Source of the DNA: Thermoanaerobaculia bacterium
Lineage (GTDB): Bacteria > Acidobacteriota > Thermoanaerobaculia > UBA5066
Assembly (NCBI GenBank): GCA_022071945.1
Contig: JAJVIN010000028.1
Location: 62,001 to 126,000 of the forward strand
DNA: 64,000 bases
Direction: 5' to 3'
Position numbers and translations under genes: made by a program. Positions 37,170 to 47,448 of this stretch are shown here, piece by piece; the first letter of the stretch is position 1, and each line of letters opens with the position of its first letter. The notes beneath the pieces are model-generated. The model was not told the origin of the DNA. It saw nothing but the letters and a program-made list of their open reading frames with translations, and ran no database searches.

Positions 37170-38396
37170 TCACCGGAATCGGCTGACCGAGACCTTCTCA
37201 ACCGTCGATCCGGGATAGTAGTGCGCCAGAATCTCGCGGTACGACGAACCCCTCGAGGCCATCACGGCTGCCCCGATCTGGCACAGGCCCACGCCGTGCC
37301 CCCAGCCCGCGCCCGTCAGGACCAGCTGTTCTCCCTCGCGGTCGACGACGAAGGCCGAGCTCTTCAGGTGCGAGCGAGAGAGAGCCCTGCGGATCTCGAG
37401 TTCCTTGCCCACGACCCGCTCACCCTTCGTCCCGCGGATCCTCAACCGGAAGATCCGGCCCGAAGCCCCTCGAGCCAGGGGCTCGAGCGCTTCGATGTCT
37501 CCGAGGTCGATCCCGAGCCGCTCCTTCACGATTTCGCCCAGCTCCCCGGCCGTGTAAACCACCCTCCAGCGGAAGAAGTCCGTGGTCTCCTGGTCGAAGC
37601 CGGGAAGGATGCGAGACAGAAGGGCCGCGTCGCGCGTGTTGCAGTACGCCTCGGGATTTGTCCTGATGAAGCGGTCGAAGTCGACTTCTCCCGGATCCAC
37701 GTCACTGTCGGCCACTCGTGTCAGGTACGGTATCTCCTGGTCGTCCCAGGCGGTGGCATAGCGCTCGGTCAGCCCGCCGCAGCACTTGGAGAACCGGGCG
37801 TCGCAGACGGCCCCGCCGAAGAGCAGCATCTCGTCCGCCGTCAGAGCCACCGCCTCGGCCACGGCCGGGGAAACCGCCTTGGTGATCCCCTGATAGCGCT
37901 GACAGTGATCGTCCGCGCAGACCTCGAAATCCGAGTGGGCCTCCCGGCCGTACCAGCGCCGAATCTCGTTCGGGTCGTTCAAGTCGACCGAGGCCGGAGC
38001 CGACGCGGCCGGTCCCTTGAGCCAGCTCCGCGAGATCACCGCGTGGGCCTTCAGCAGCTCGAGCGGGCACGAGGCACTCATCTCGGAGGAGATCACGCTC
38101 CTCACGTAGTCCTCGAGAGAGACGTCATTGACCACCATCAGCCCCGAGGGCCTCCGGAGGACCCTCAGGGCACCCCGGAAGACCTGCCGCTCGCTTCGCT
38201 CCCAGTGAAAGCCGATCCCGATCGTGACGGCATCGAAGGCGAACGAGCAGTCGGCGCCGGAGGGGATCAGGGAGGTTTCCCCCGAGAACTCATGGCGCCC
38301 GGGTCCGAGCCTCTCGCCCCCGGCTGCGACGAACTCCCCGAGGAGTTCCACCTCGACCGTCGGCCGCCCTTCCATCAGCCCTACGGAGACCTTCAC
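37170..38396 (-). CDS. SpoIID/LytB-domain protein
   Basis: The GTG at 38396 shares GTGA with the upstream stop and gives 408 residues. The SpoIID core includes LEDYVRSVISSEMSASCPLE, LLKAHAVISRSWL and the C-terminal GWGHGVGLCQIGA. SpoIID itself is a peptidoglycan glycosidase that cuts denuded glycan; in non-sporulating diderms related proteins have unclear roles. No signal peptide is visible at this start, so it may be cytoplasmic, which is odd for a wall enzyme. Extra Cys (FEVCADDHCQ, RFSKCCGGL) occur. It is the last gene of a four-gene coupled operon. Confidence 0.88.
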   Translation of the reverse strand: MKVSVGLMEGRPTVEVELLGEFVAAGGERLGPGRHEFSGETSLIPSGADCSFAFDAVTIGIGFHWERSERQVFRGALRVLRRPSGLMVVNDVSLEDYVRSVISSEMSASCPLELLKAHAVISRSWLKGPAASAPASVDLNDPNEIRRWYGREAHSDFEVCADDHCQRYQGITKAVSPAVAEAVALTADEMLLFGGAVCDARFSKCCGGLTERYATAWDDQEIPYLTRVADSDVDPGEVDFDRFIRTNPEAYCNTRDAALLSRILPGFDQETTDFFRWRVVYTAGELGEIVKERLGIDLGDIEALEPLARGASGRIFRLRIRGTKGERVVGKELEIRRALSRSHLKSSAFVVDREGEQLVLTGAGWGHGVGLCQIGAAVMASRGSSYREILAHYYPGSTVEKVSVSRFR

Positions 38397-39301
38397 GGCG
38401 CGTTCTCCAGCGCGGAGACGACCTCGCCAAAAGGCTCCCGCGGCACGGTGACCTCGCCGTAGATTCCGGCAATCTCCTGCGCCGTCAGCGTCTCGAAGTT
38501 CTCGGCCGAAGGGGTGATCAGGAGCCCGCACATGTCGATCGAGGCAGGGCTCACCATCAACTGGCCACTGTGATACGCGGCCGGACGGTGCTTTCCGCGC
38601 GGAAAGACGATCACTGTCGAGCCCCTTCCGCCCTCGCTGAAGAGCACCACGTTGACCCAGGGCTCAGGCACCTTCCCCGTTCGGGAAGACAGGAGCGAAA
38701 AGGCACGGGCAGTCAGATCTGTCAGGGCCGACGGATCGCTTCCTCTGAACCGGAGGGCGCGGATTCCATGCCGCTCGAGCACCGGTCCCACCCCGCTCGC
38801 GGCGTCGGTGGCGATCGGGAGTTCCTCCAGCAACCCGGCCTGCAGATGGAGGTGGTCGGGCGCCGAGGCCCCGCACTGGGGCCCGTTGTAGAGGACGAAG
38901 TAGCCGGGGAGGCGGGCGGCGAGGTCGAGCATGGGTCCGATCTGACCCTCGATCCTCTGCTCCCGGTGCTCCCTGTGGACGACTGTCAGGTGGTGTCTCA
39001 CGACGGGGAACGGATTGCAGTAGAGGGTGAAGTCGGTCCCAAAGCGGACCCCTCTCTGTTCCGGGAAGAGATTCTCGGGACAGAGAAAGCACGGACGCTT
39101 TCGGATCGACTCGCGGTCCACGGCCGCGGTCGTGCTCCCGGCCCGGTGCGGGATGTGGCGCAGGAAGACCTCGGATCCGCACACGGTGACCCGGCGTGTC
39201 TCGGCCCGGGAGAGACTGTCTACCCCTCGCGCCAGGAGCGGCCAGCTCTCCAGTTGCTGGCGAAACAGGGAATCGACATCGGCGACCAGGTCAGCTGTCA
39301 C
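38393..39301 (-). CDS. DUF4922 HIT/GalT-like protein
   Basis: The 302 residues carry PCFLCPENLFPEQRG, then FTLYCNPFPVVRHHLTVVHR and the active-site-like GASAPDHLHLQAG. The His-x-His-x-Gln is the signature of GalT and Ap4A phosphorylases, where a His forms the nucleotidyl intermediate. DUF4922 members are therefore candidate nucleotidyl transferases or phosphorylases for sugar phosphates (family inference). It overlaps the glycosyltransferase before it and the SpoIID-like gene after it by 4 bases each. That coupling suggests it makes or recycles the activated sugar used by the operon. Confidence 0.85.
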   Translation of the reverse strand: MTADLVADVDSLFRQQLESWPLLARGVDSLSRAETRRVTVCGSEVFLRHIPHRAGSTTAAVDRESIRKRPCFLCPENLFPEQRGVRFGTDFTLYCNPFPVVRHHLTVVHREHREQRIEGQIGPMLDLAARLPGYFVLYNGPQCGASAPDHLHLQAGLLEELPIATDAASGVGPVLERHGIRALRFRGSDPSALTDLTARAFSLLSSRTGKVPEPWVNVVLFSEGGRGSTVIVFPRGKHRPAAYHSGQLMVSPASIDMCGLLITPSAENFETLTAQEIAGIYGEVTVPREPFGEVVSALENAP

Positions 39302-40587
39302 CGCGAGACTCCGTTCCTCGCCTTGCGGGCCGTTATCTCCACGGTCCGGAGCCAGTCCTTGTACCAGTCGTAGCGGTTCTGGGTCTCGATGGGGAGCGCG
39401 CTGTCCGAGTTCCCTTCCCAGCGCCGGCAGAGATAGACGGATTCGTAGATTCGGCCGATCTCGAAATCACGGCTGACGCGGAGAGCTACCGCGTAGTCCT
39501 CGCCGTAACTGACGTTCGGGAATCCGACGCGGCGGAGGACTTCCGTGTCGAAGGCCCGCGGCGCGCCAAAGCCGTTGACGCGGAGGGCATTGTTCCTGCC
39601 GTTCTCGCGGCTCCACTCCCGGTGGTCGATCAGGCCAGGTGGAATCTCCTTCAAGGAGAAGTCGACCATCGTGTACGAACCCACCACCATCGCGTAGGGG
39701 CCGGCCTGAAGCTCCGCGACGATTCGCGCCAGGACGTGCTCGCCCGCGTACAGGTCGTCCGAATCCATCTGGACCGCGTAGCGGCCACAGTGAAGGGACG
39801 AGACCGCCAGATCCCAGCAGCCGCCTATGCCGAGGTCTTTCCGGCCAGGAACGAGGTGAACGAGCCTCGCGTCCGAGACGGAGCGCAGGAGTTCCGGCGT
39901 CCGATCGGTCGAGTGGTTGTCGACGACGATCACGTTGAAGGGGAAGGGGGCCTTCTGCGAGAGGGCGCTCTCGACGGCGTCCAGGATGGTCTTCTCCCGG
40001 TTCCTCACAGGAATGATGACGCTCGCACTGACGGAAAAGGAGCCCTGGCCAGGGGGAACGGGTTCGAAGACGGGAGGCAGGAGAGCACCGATTCGCTCGA
40101 GGTGCCGCGTCGCGATCGTCTCCATCTCCGTCTGGTAGTCGCGGTTGCGTGGGTCGACATAGTCGAACAAGACCTGTCCGGAGGCCCGTGAGTCGGCCCG
40201 TGTCGCGGCGTAGAGAGGCTCCGGAATCCGGACGACGGGGAAGCGCTCGGAGAGGCGGAGCCTCAGGTCGTAGAGCGCCCCCCACTTCAGGCCTTCCTGG
40301 AGTCCCACTTCCCTCGCGGCCCTGACAGGAACCGCCACGACCGGCCCGAAGTCGAAGGTGTCACGGATGCTGCCGGCCTGGTAGTCGATTCTCGGGCTAC
40401 CCACCGCGTCCGAGTAGACCCAGCCCGCTCCGGTCTCCGCCAGGGTCCCGGCGAGGCGCTCGTACATCCGGGGACCCGGCTCGATCGTGACCCGGGGATC
40501 GCCGATGAAGAGGATGTCCCCCTCCGCGGACGCGATCAGAGAGAGGAGATCGGCCGACGACGGACCCGGCGGAAAGACCAGATTCAC
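39298..40587 (-). CDS. Family 2 glycosyltransferase with an extra degenerate N-terminal unit
   Basis: The GTG at 40587 (GTGA overlap) gives 429 residues. The second half is a canonical GT-A domain: SASVIIPVRNREKTILDAVE, VIVVDNHSTDRTPELL, the DxD-type MDSDDLYAGEH and GYGED-like SYGEDYAVALRVS. The first 170 residues look like another, decayed GT-A (EGDILFIGDPRVTIEPGPRM, GWVYSDAVG) without a clear nucleotide motif. It lacks membrane segments, so it acts on a cytoplasmic acceptor. It sits between DUF1460 and DUF4922 in a coupled operon. The acceptor is unknown. Confidence 0.88.
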   Translation of the reverse strand: MNLVFPPGPSSADLLSLIASAEGDILFIGDPRVTIEPGPRMYERLAGTLAETGAGWVYSDAVGSPRIDYQAGSIRDTFDFGPVVAVPVRAAREVGLQEGLKWGALYDLRLRLSERFPVVRIPEPLYAATRADSRASGQVLFDYVDPRNRDYQTEMETIATRHLERIGALLPPVFEPVPPGQGSFSVSASVIIPVRNREKTILDAVESALSQKAPFPFNVIVVDNHSTDRTPELLRSVSDARLVHLVPGRKDLGIGGCWDLAVSSLHCGRYAVQMDSDDLYAGEHVLARIVAELQAGPYAMVVGSYTMVDFSLKEIPPGLIDHREWSRENGRNNALRVNGFGAPRAFDTEVLRRVGFPNVSYGEDYAVALRVSRDFEIGRIYESVYLCRRWEGNSDSALPIETQNRYDWYKDWLRTVEITARKARNGVSR

Positions 40588-41303
40588 GGTTTCGGGCTCC
40601 TGGGGACGCCGACAGGGCGAGTGACCATGACACCGGACATTCGGTTCTCCTTCAGAAACTCCTCGAGGTCCTGAGCCAGGACGCCCTTGCGGCTCCGGGC
40701 AGCGTTGTGGAGCAGGAGCCGGCCGTCTTTTCTCACCAGGATCCCGCAGTGGAAGACATCGAGGTGCGTGCGGGTCGAGACGAAGAAGATCAGGTCTCCT
40801 GTCGCCAGCTTGGGCTCCCACTCGGCGAATCGCCTCTTCGGCACGCACCAGATGTGGGTCGAAACGGCCGGCAGGCCCTTGATCACGTCCAGCAGCAGTT
40901 CCTTTTTGACGGCGAGCTTCTCGGCGGCGACGGGATGGACCACTCCGGCACGGGAGTTGTTCCTCAACCAGGCCGTCATGTAGTGGTTTCGCGTCTCCCA
41001 TGCGATCTGGCCGTTCTGGTAGCGGATGCGGCGCAACCACTCGACGAACTCACCGGCGTTGGATGAGAGGGAGAGGGCGAGGACGGTCTCGACGTAGGTG
41101 ACACAGTCGAAGCCGTCGAGGGAAGCCGTGAAGACCTCCGGAGTCTCGGCCGAGCCGCGAAGCGGGTTGAGGGTGTAGGGAAGGCCGATGAACTGGCTCG
41201 AGAAGAACTCCATCCGGTCGCGCAGTGTTTGGTGGCCCGCGGCCGCGGCGAGGATCTCCTCGACCCGGGCGACGTCGAGACCTTCCGGCTGAGGCGAGGT
41301 CAT
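40584..41303 (-). CDS. DUF1460 (N-acetylmuramoyl-L-alanine amidase-like) protein
   Basis: The ATG at 41303 gives 239 residues. The NlpC/P60-like core has the nucleophile in FDCVTYVETVLALS, the His in THLDVFHCGILV and the LLLHNAARSRKGV strand. DUF1460 proteins are often described as amidase-like, with a papain-type Cys-His pair. No signal peptide is evident, so it may process murein fragments or other amides in the cytoplasm. It is the promoter-proximal gene of the operon reading DUF1460, GT2, DUF4922, SpoIID. Longer frames to 41654 run into the non-coding region and are rejected. Confidence 0.88.
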   Translation of the reverse strand: MTSPQPEGLDVARVEEILAAAAGHQTLRDRMEFFSSQFIGLPYTLNPLRGSAETPEVFTASLDGFDCVTYVETVLALSLSSNAGEFVEWLRRIRYQNGQIAWETRNHYMTAWLRNNSRAGVVHPVAAEKLAVKKELLLDVIKGLPAVSTHIWCVPKRRFAEWEPKLATGDLIFFVSTRTHLDVFHCGILVRKDGRLLLHNAARSRKGVLAQDLEEFLKENRMSGVMVTRPVGVPRSPKP

Positions 41304-41653
41304 AGGGTCGAGATGATAAGGGGGGAAAGGACAGGGAGGCTGTCGGGGGGGTGAGGAATGATGAGAGTCAAGCGCGCGGCCAGCACGCGCGACGGCTTCA
41401 TCCCGGTAGCGGGAACCGGCCCCGGCCGGGTTGCGCCCCGGGAGATCCCGCAGAGACGTTCGAGGAGGCCATCCAGCGCTCCCTTCGTGGTCGGGCGGCG
41501 CGGCTTCGTCGAGGATCGACTCCTGAGCGTTGCGTTCAACAACCAGACGAGCGGCGCGCACGAGCGTGAGAAGAGGAAGAGTGGATCTTTGACGCGGGTC
41601 TCTCCGGGAAGCAGAATGCGCGGGTCGGCTACAGGGTGCGTGGAGGGGCCACA
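41304..41653. other. Divergent intergenic region
   Basis: These 350 bases separate the DUF1460 operon from the exported-protein genes on the plus strand. A promoter-like pair for the plus strand is listed separately. Frames across it are Arg/Ser-rich without ribosome sites, and I do not see a gene. Confidence 0.6.
41589..41617 (+). promoter_or_regulatory. Possible sigma70 promoter
   Basis: TTGACG (41589-41594) and CAGAAT (41612-41617) are 17 bases apart and end 36 bases before the ATG at 41654. The -10 is a weak match. Confidence 0.35.
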
Positions 41654-42163
41654 ATGAACAAGGGGAACATCCTCACTCTCGAACTCCGCCTCGTCGCGAT
41701 TCTCGCGGTCGCGATTCTCGGAGGTCTATTCTCGGCGACCGCTCAAGCCGGGATCCTGGAGCGCGAGATCAAGTTCAAGCGCGGAAGCACCTCGACCACG
41801 GTCAAGAACTCTGTCGTGCGCGGAGACCAGCACCGGTACGGGTTCTCCGCCAATGCCGGGCAGACGCTCAGCGTCTCCATCCGTTCAGCGGAGAACAACG
41901 CCGCCTTCAGGTTGTACGTCGTCGGGGCCTACGGCTACCATGGCTGCCGGAATGAGGGCGGAGACGTGCCGTTCGACTGCGCCTCGGCCGTGGACAGGGG
42001 ACAGGAACCCAGACCTCGCGCGTCTGGACTAGACGCTGAACGCCAGACCTTCACCGATTCCCTGCCTTACGGCTCGAAGAACGGAAAGGGGGGCACGTAC
42101 GCCATCGTCGTCGAACCGACGCACGGAAGCGCGACCTACACGCTGAGCGTGACGATCCAGTAA
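41654..42163 (+). CDS. Small exported protein with PPC-like C-terminus
   Basis: The ATG at 41654 with GGAGGGG upstream gives 169 residues. A signal peptide (LRLVAILAVAILGGLFSATA, then QA) is followed by a beta-rich domain: VRGDQHRYGFSANAGQTLSV and YAIVVEPTHGSATYTLSVTI. This is the pattern of bacterial pre-peptidase C-terminal-like (PPC) sandwiches, which usually accompany secreted peptidases. Here the sandwich stands alone. A Cys pair (YHGCRNEG, PFDCAS) could form a disulfide. Its role is unknown. Confidence 0.75.
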   Translation: MNKGNILTLELRLVAILAVAILGGLFSATAQAGILEREIKFKRGSTSTTVKNSVVRGDQHRYGFSANAGQTLSVSIRSAENNAAFRLYVVGAYGYHGCRNEGGDVPFDCASAVDRGQEPRPRASGLDAERQTFTDSLPYGSKNGKGGTYAIVVEPTHGSATYTLSVTIQ

Positions 42164-42380
42164 CGGAGAAGGGCGAACAGTTCCGCACGAGCGGCCACGC
42201 GGGAGTCAGTCGAGACAGACCGAGGTGCCCGGGGAAGCCGGAGGAGCGGAAGCATCAGGTCCAGCCGCCAGACTCGGCTGTGGCCGCAGGAGGCCAGAGA
42301 AGGCGAGGGAGAACCTCTCCGCTGGAGGGCGCTGTGTTCGTGTTCTGCTTTCGATCAGCAGATTGTGGGAAGATCCTTCG

Positions 42381-45300
42381 ATGGGTATCAGAGTGGCGAA
42401 AGCCCGCTCACCGCGGGTCCTTTTCCTGTTGTGTCTGCCGTTCATGCTGGTCCCGGACCCGAGCGCGGCGGCGGAGGTGCCGCGGCAGGCGTCGGGTGCG
42501 CGGGAGACGAGCTCTTGTCCAGCCGGGTTCTCCGGGCCGGATTGCACGTTCTGTTCCTGGGAATCAGCAGGGTCCGCGTGTCACCCGGGCTCGCCGCGTG
42601 AGTTCTTCGATCTGTCCGCCATCAAGGCGATGACGCTCAAGGACCTCGGCTGGAAGTCGACGGGGTCTCGTCACGAGAATGGCGTGACCGTCTACTTTGG
42701 CGACTGGTCCGGGGGGACCTTCCTTGGTTACACGCCAGAGGGCGAGCCCGTCGACGTGCCGCTGCGCAACGCCGCGGCGCTCTACATTCCCGACGGGTAT
42801 CCCGGAACTGCAAACCCGAGCCTGGGTCTCGTCTACGCCGCGCACGGAACCGACAAGGTTGACGGAGTTGTCCCGGCCAACATCGCGCGGCGCTTCGGCA
42901 TGCCCGTCCTCTACCACGGCGAGTACCCAAACTGGCTCAAGGCGGGGTACCCCACGCGCGGGGACATCAACCAGGCCACGAACGGGCACCTTGCCCGGGT
43001 AAACGCGTGTACTCCCGTGGATTTCGTCCGGGGCAATTTCCCTCTGGCCCTGGCCCGCACCGACATGCTCGCGATCACGCTCCTGCAGCGGCTCGTCGAG
43101 GTGGGAGGTGGAGCCGTTCAGAAGGTCGCCCTGCGGGGATTCTCCAAGGAAGGGAACGCCGCGTGGCTGGCGTTCCTGATCGATGACCGCATCGAGGTGG
43201 GGATCCCCGGGGGCTACCACCTCGAGGACCGGGAGCAGTGGGGAGGGTTCTGGGAGGCGGCTCTGGGCTGCGAGCCTGGCTCGCCCAGGCAGCAAGAGAT
43301 CCAGGGGATCGTCAATGGACTGGAGTGGAGGCGGAAGACGCCCGCGGGCGCCGCCATGAAGAACCGTCTCGGGATCACGGAGAACGTGCCCCTCCTCTAC
43401 CCGCGCGTCTTCCTGATCGACGGGGACGTCGGGATGTACAACATGCACGACGGGTCCTACAACATGTCGGCGGGCGACGAGAGCGCCTTCCTGGACTCAT
43501 TCGTGAGTCGGCCCTGGCGCTATGTGCGCAAGGCGACCGTCGAGGCGGGTGCCGACGGCGAGGACGGGGACGAGACCAGCACGACGGCGGTGCCCGTGCT
43601 GGGAGCGGAACTCCTCGTCGCGGGTCCCGGCTCGGAAGCGAGGCTCTACCCTGACATCCTGCAGGCAACGGCCGTCCTGACCGGGAACCGATTCGTGGTC
43701 ACAACGCGGGCGACGTCCATAGCCCAGGCCGCCCGCGTCTGGTGGACGTGGTCCACCGACATGGAGTTCAACGATGTGGCGCAGGAGCCGTGGCGGTCCG
43801 TGCCGATGACGGCATCGGGTGGCGGTGTCTGGACATCGCCCCCGATCGACGTTCCTCCCGGGACCGTGGTCGGGTGGTACGCCGAGGTGGGGAACAGTGC
43901 GACGGTCGGCGGGTCGGTCTCTACCCGCACCCACGCGGCCCCGATCCGGTTCCTCCGCTCCACGTTGCCGAAAGACTGCGAACCGGCCCCACGGGTGTCC
44001 TGTAGCCCGTCGAGCTGGAGCCTCTTGCTCCCCGTCGTCCTGGAGTCGGCGGGAGTGGGAGGGAGCCGGTACTCCTCCGAGGTGACGCTGGCGTCGAAGC
44101 TCGCGACATCCACCGAGGTGACTCTCGTCTACACGGCCTCCATCGGCTCGGGGAGTGGTTCCGCGAAGCTCACGCTGGCGCCTCTGGAGCAGCGGGTCAT
44201 TCCCGGGATCCTCGGGTTCCTGCGGAGCCAGGGTCTCCCAATCCCCGACGACGGCTCGTCCCAGGTGGGGACACTCCTGTGTACCTTCTCCGGAGCCGAC
44301 TCAGGTGACGAGGTCTTCGTTGGGGCCCGCACCTACACGGCCGACCCGGCAGGCGGCGCGGGAACGTTCGGCCTCTTCACCCCGGCCGCAGAGGCCGGTG
44401 CGGGGCCGATCACCATCTTCGGCCTCCAGCAGAACGACGCGCAGCGATCGAATCTCGCGGTCGTCAACACGGGAGCCTCGCCGGTCACCGTCCGGATCGA
44501 GCTGTTCGGACCCGGGGGGCAGAGTCTCGGCGTCCTCCCCGACAGAACGATCGGAGGGCTCGGCTGGATCCAGGTGGGTCAGCCGCTTGCGGGGAAAGCG
44601 GCCTCGGGGCGCGCCATCGTCACGCGGGTCGAGGGGAACTCACCGATCTCGGCATACGGAGTCCTGAACGACGCGGTGACGTCTGACGGTTCCTACCTCG
44701 CCCCGGTCCTCGGCGACGACTTCTCGGGTCCCGACCGCCTCGTTCCGGTCGTCCTCGACGCCTCTGGAGTTGGCGGTGCCCGATACCGCACGGAGCTGAC
44801 CCTGTCGAACCTGACGACGAGCCCTCTCTCGCTGACTCTCGCCTACACCGCCGCGCCGGGCTTTGGCAGCGGCTCGGGAGAGGTCCCCCTGACGGTCCTC
44901 GCGGGAGAGCAGAGGATCATCCCGGACGCCATCGCCTTCCTCCGCGCCACCCTCCCGATCGAGACGGGGGGCGACGTGGGGGGCTCGCTGGTGGTGAAGG
45001 CCCCTTCCGGCATCCCGACCTCCGCGTTCGCCGTGGGAGCGAGGACCTTCGTCCCGGCCGCTCCCTCTGGTGCCTACGGCCTCTCCTACCCGGGCCTCAC
45101 TCTTGACGAGTCGGCGGATACCGTGGCCTGGGTCAACGGCCTTCAGCAAGACGAGAGGCAGCGCTCCAATCTCTCCGTGGTAAATCGGGGAGATGCGGGC
45201 GACTCGATAACGCTTCGCCTGACATTCACCTCACCTTCCGGGGCGGTTCTGGGCGACCCTGTCGAGAAGACCCTCGCGCCGGGGGAGTGGTACCAGTTCA

Positions 45301-45440
45301 ACCGTCCGCTCGAGCCGTTCGGTGTGCCCGCGGGGAGCGCCAGAATCGAGAGAGTCTCCGGGCGCTCGAGGTTCGTCGCCTATGGCGTCCTGAATGACGC
45401 CGTCACCTCCGATGGCTCCTACGTCCCCTTCAGCCGGTAG
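42381..45440 (+). CDS. Large exported hydrolase-like protein with two C-terminal repeat modules
   Basis: The ATG at 42381 (MGIRVAKARSPRVLFLLCL) gives 1019 residues with a signal peptide. An EGF-like knot (CPAGFSGPDCTFC) is followed by an alpha/beta-hydrolase-like region to about residue 400. Its ALRGFSKEGNAAWLAFLID segment recalls the nucleophile elbow (GASKRG) of PhoPQ-activated pathogenicity-related PqaA proteins; the relation is tentative. A beta-sandwich (about 400-540) leads to two copies of a roughly 225-residue module (about 548-775 and 786-1019). Each copy opens LLPVVLESAGVGGSRYSSEV or LVPVVLDASGVGGARYRTEL and closes with AYGVLNDAVTSDGSY. The same module occurs twice in the protein at 59637-62990. 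It may be a surface-anchoring or sorting unit (inference). Confidence 0.8.
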   Translation: MGIRVAKARSPRVLFLLCLPFMLVPDPSAAAEVPRQASGARETSSCPAGFSGPDCTFCSWESAGSACHPGSPREFFDLSAIKAMTLKDLGWKSTGSRHENGVTVYFGDWSGGTFLGYTPEGEPVDVPLRNAAALYIPDGYPGTANPSLGLVYAAHGTDKVDGVVPANIARRFGMPVLYHGEYPNWLKAGYPTRGDINQATNGHLARVNACTPVDFVRGNFPLALARTDMLAITLLQRLVEVGGGAVQKVALRGFSKEGNAAWLAFLIDDRIEVGIPGGYHLEDREQWGGFWEAALGCEPGSPRQQEIQGIVNGLEWRRKTPAGAAMKNRLGITENVPLLYPRVFLIDGDVGMYNMHDGSYNMSAGDESAFLDSFVSRPWRYVRKATVEAGADGEDGDETSTTAVPVLGAELLVAGPGSEARLYPDILQATAVLTGNRFVVTTRATSIAQAARVWWTWSTDMEFNDVAQEPWRSVPMTASGGGVWTSPPIDVPPGTVVGWYAEVGNSATVGGSVSTRTHAAPIRFLRSTLPKDCEPAPRVSCSPSSWSLLLPVVLESAGVGGSRYSSEVTLASKLATSTEVTLVYTASIGSGSGSAKLTLAPLEQRVIPGILGFLRSQGLPIPDDGSSQVGTLLCTFSGADSGDEVFVGARTYTADPAGGAGTFGLFTPAAEAGAGPITIFGLQQNDAQRSNLAVVNTGASPVTVRIELFGPGGQSLGVLPDRTIGGLGWIQVGQPLAGKAASGRAIVTRVEGNSPISAYGVLNDAVTSDGSYLAPVLGDDFSGPDRLVPVVLDASGVGGARYRTELTLSNLTTSPLSLTLAYTAAPGFGSGSGEVPLTVLAGEQRIIPDAIAFLRATLPIETGGDVGGSLVVKAPSGIPTSAFAVGARTFVPAAPSGAYGLSYPGLTLDESADTVAWVNGLQQDERQRSNLSVVNRGDAGDSITLRLTFTSPSGAVLGDPVEKTLAPGEWYQFNRPLEPFGVPAGSARIERVSGRSRFVAYGVLNDAVTSDGSYVPFSR

Positions 45441-45622
45441 TCCCCGGGCCCGTGCATGACAGGGTCTGTCCGCCAGGTACGGGTCGAGCAAGGAAGACAA
45501 GCTCGAAGTCGACGCGGCGGCCCCGCGCGCGGGACCGGCACGTCACCGCCCCTGGCGAGGCCGATGGTCATCCCGTCGAACGAGTCGAGAAAGTGCGTTC
45601 CCCGCCACCGAAGGAGGACTTC

Positions 45623-45970
45623 GTGCCGACTGGTACACCGAGAACCGTTTCCGTCACCATCCTCGCAACGACCCTGCTCTTCACCGCCGGGACGCTTGCG
45701 TTTCAGTACGCCTCCAGCATCGTCGAGCCCAGGGTGAATGTGTCGGGAGTCGTTCGATATCACAAGGCCGACCTGACAGTGTCCGCGGATTCCCCGGAAG
45801 GGTACTATGTCGAGTCTTCTGCCATCGGGAGGATCTACCTTCGCCACAACGAGATGCCGGGGGTCCTGAACAGGCACATCGAGGCTCGCGGGACCTTGAG
45901 AGGTGTTTGCGGAAACGACAAGGCCACGTGCTTCCCGCTGATGAACATAGAGAGGCTCCGGGCAAGATAG
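45623..45970 (+). CDS. Small membrane-anchored hypothetical protein with OB-like domain
   Basis: The GTG at 45623 has AAGGAGG 5 bases upstream and gives 115 residues; the longer frame from 45452 has a non-protein-like head. One N-terminal membrane segment (SVTILATTLLFTAGTLAF) is followed by a periplasmic beta-rich part. It contains VSGVVRYHKADLTVSADSPE, then YYVESSAIGRIYLRHN and HIEARGTLRGVCGND, which reads like a small OB fold (NirD/YgiW-type). Two Cys near the end could pair. I do not recognise a family. Confidence 0.65.
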   Translation: MPTGTPRTVSVTILATTLLFTAGTLAFQYASSIVEPRVNVSGVVRYHKADLTVSADSPEGYYVESSAIGRIYLRHNEMPGVLNRHIEARGTLRGVCGNDKATCFPLMNIERLRAR

Positions 45971-46114
45971 TGCTCCAGGCGGGGGTGGTCCGCCGTTTGC
46001 TCCGGAGGCATCGAAGTCGGGCAGGGTGGAGGGATGAGCGAGGACGAACTGCTTCCGGCGCGGCCCCTTGCGCGAATGCTGACGTTGCGCCCGAACTGAG
46101 CGTTCAAATGGCAA

Positions 46115-46141
46115 GGCCCCTCCCGGCGACCGGAAGGGGCC
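46115..46141 (-). terminator. Hairpin downstream of the glutamate dehydrogenase-like gene
   Basis: GGCCCCT (46115-46121) pairs with AGGGGCC (46135-46141), with an inner CCGG/CCGG helix. It is 24 bases past the dehydrogenase stop and also faces the convergent gene ending at 45970. On the minus strand only TTG follows, so it is not a strong U-tract terminator. Confidence 0.5.
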
Positions 46142-46164
46142 CCTACCGTTAGAGATCCGTGTTC

Positions 46165-47448
<1,284 letters not shown>

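Noticed and set aside
41358-41657. Small ORF in the divergent region before the PPC-like gene
   Set aside because: Arg/Ser-rich translation, no ribosome site, and overlap with the likely promoter.
45452-45622. Upstream extension of the small membrane protein gene at 45623
   Set aside because: The added residues are Arg/Pro-rich and unlike a protein, and a strong AAGGAGG supports the GTG at 45623.
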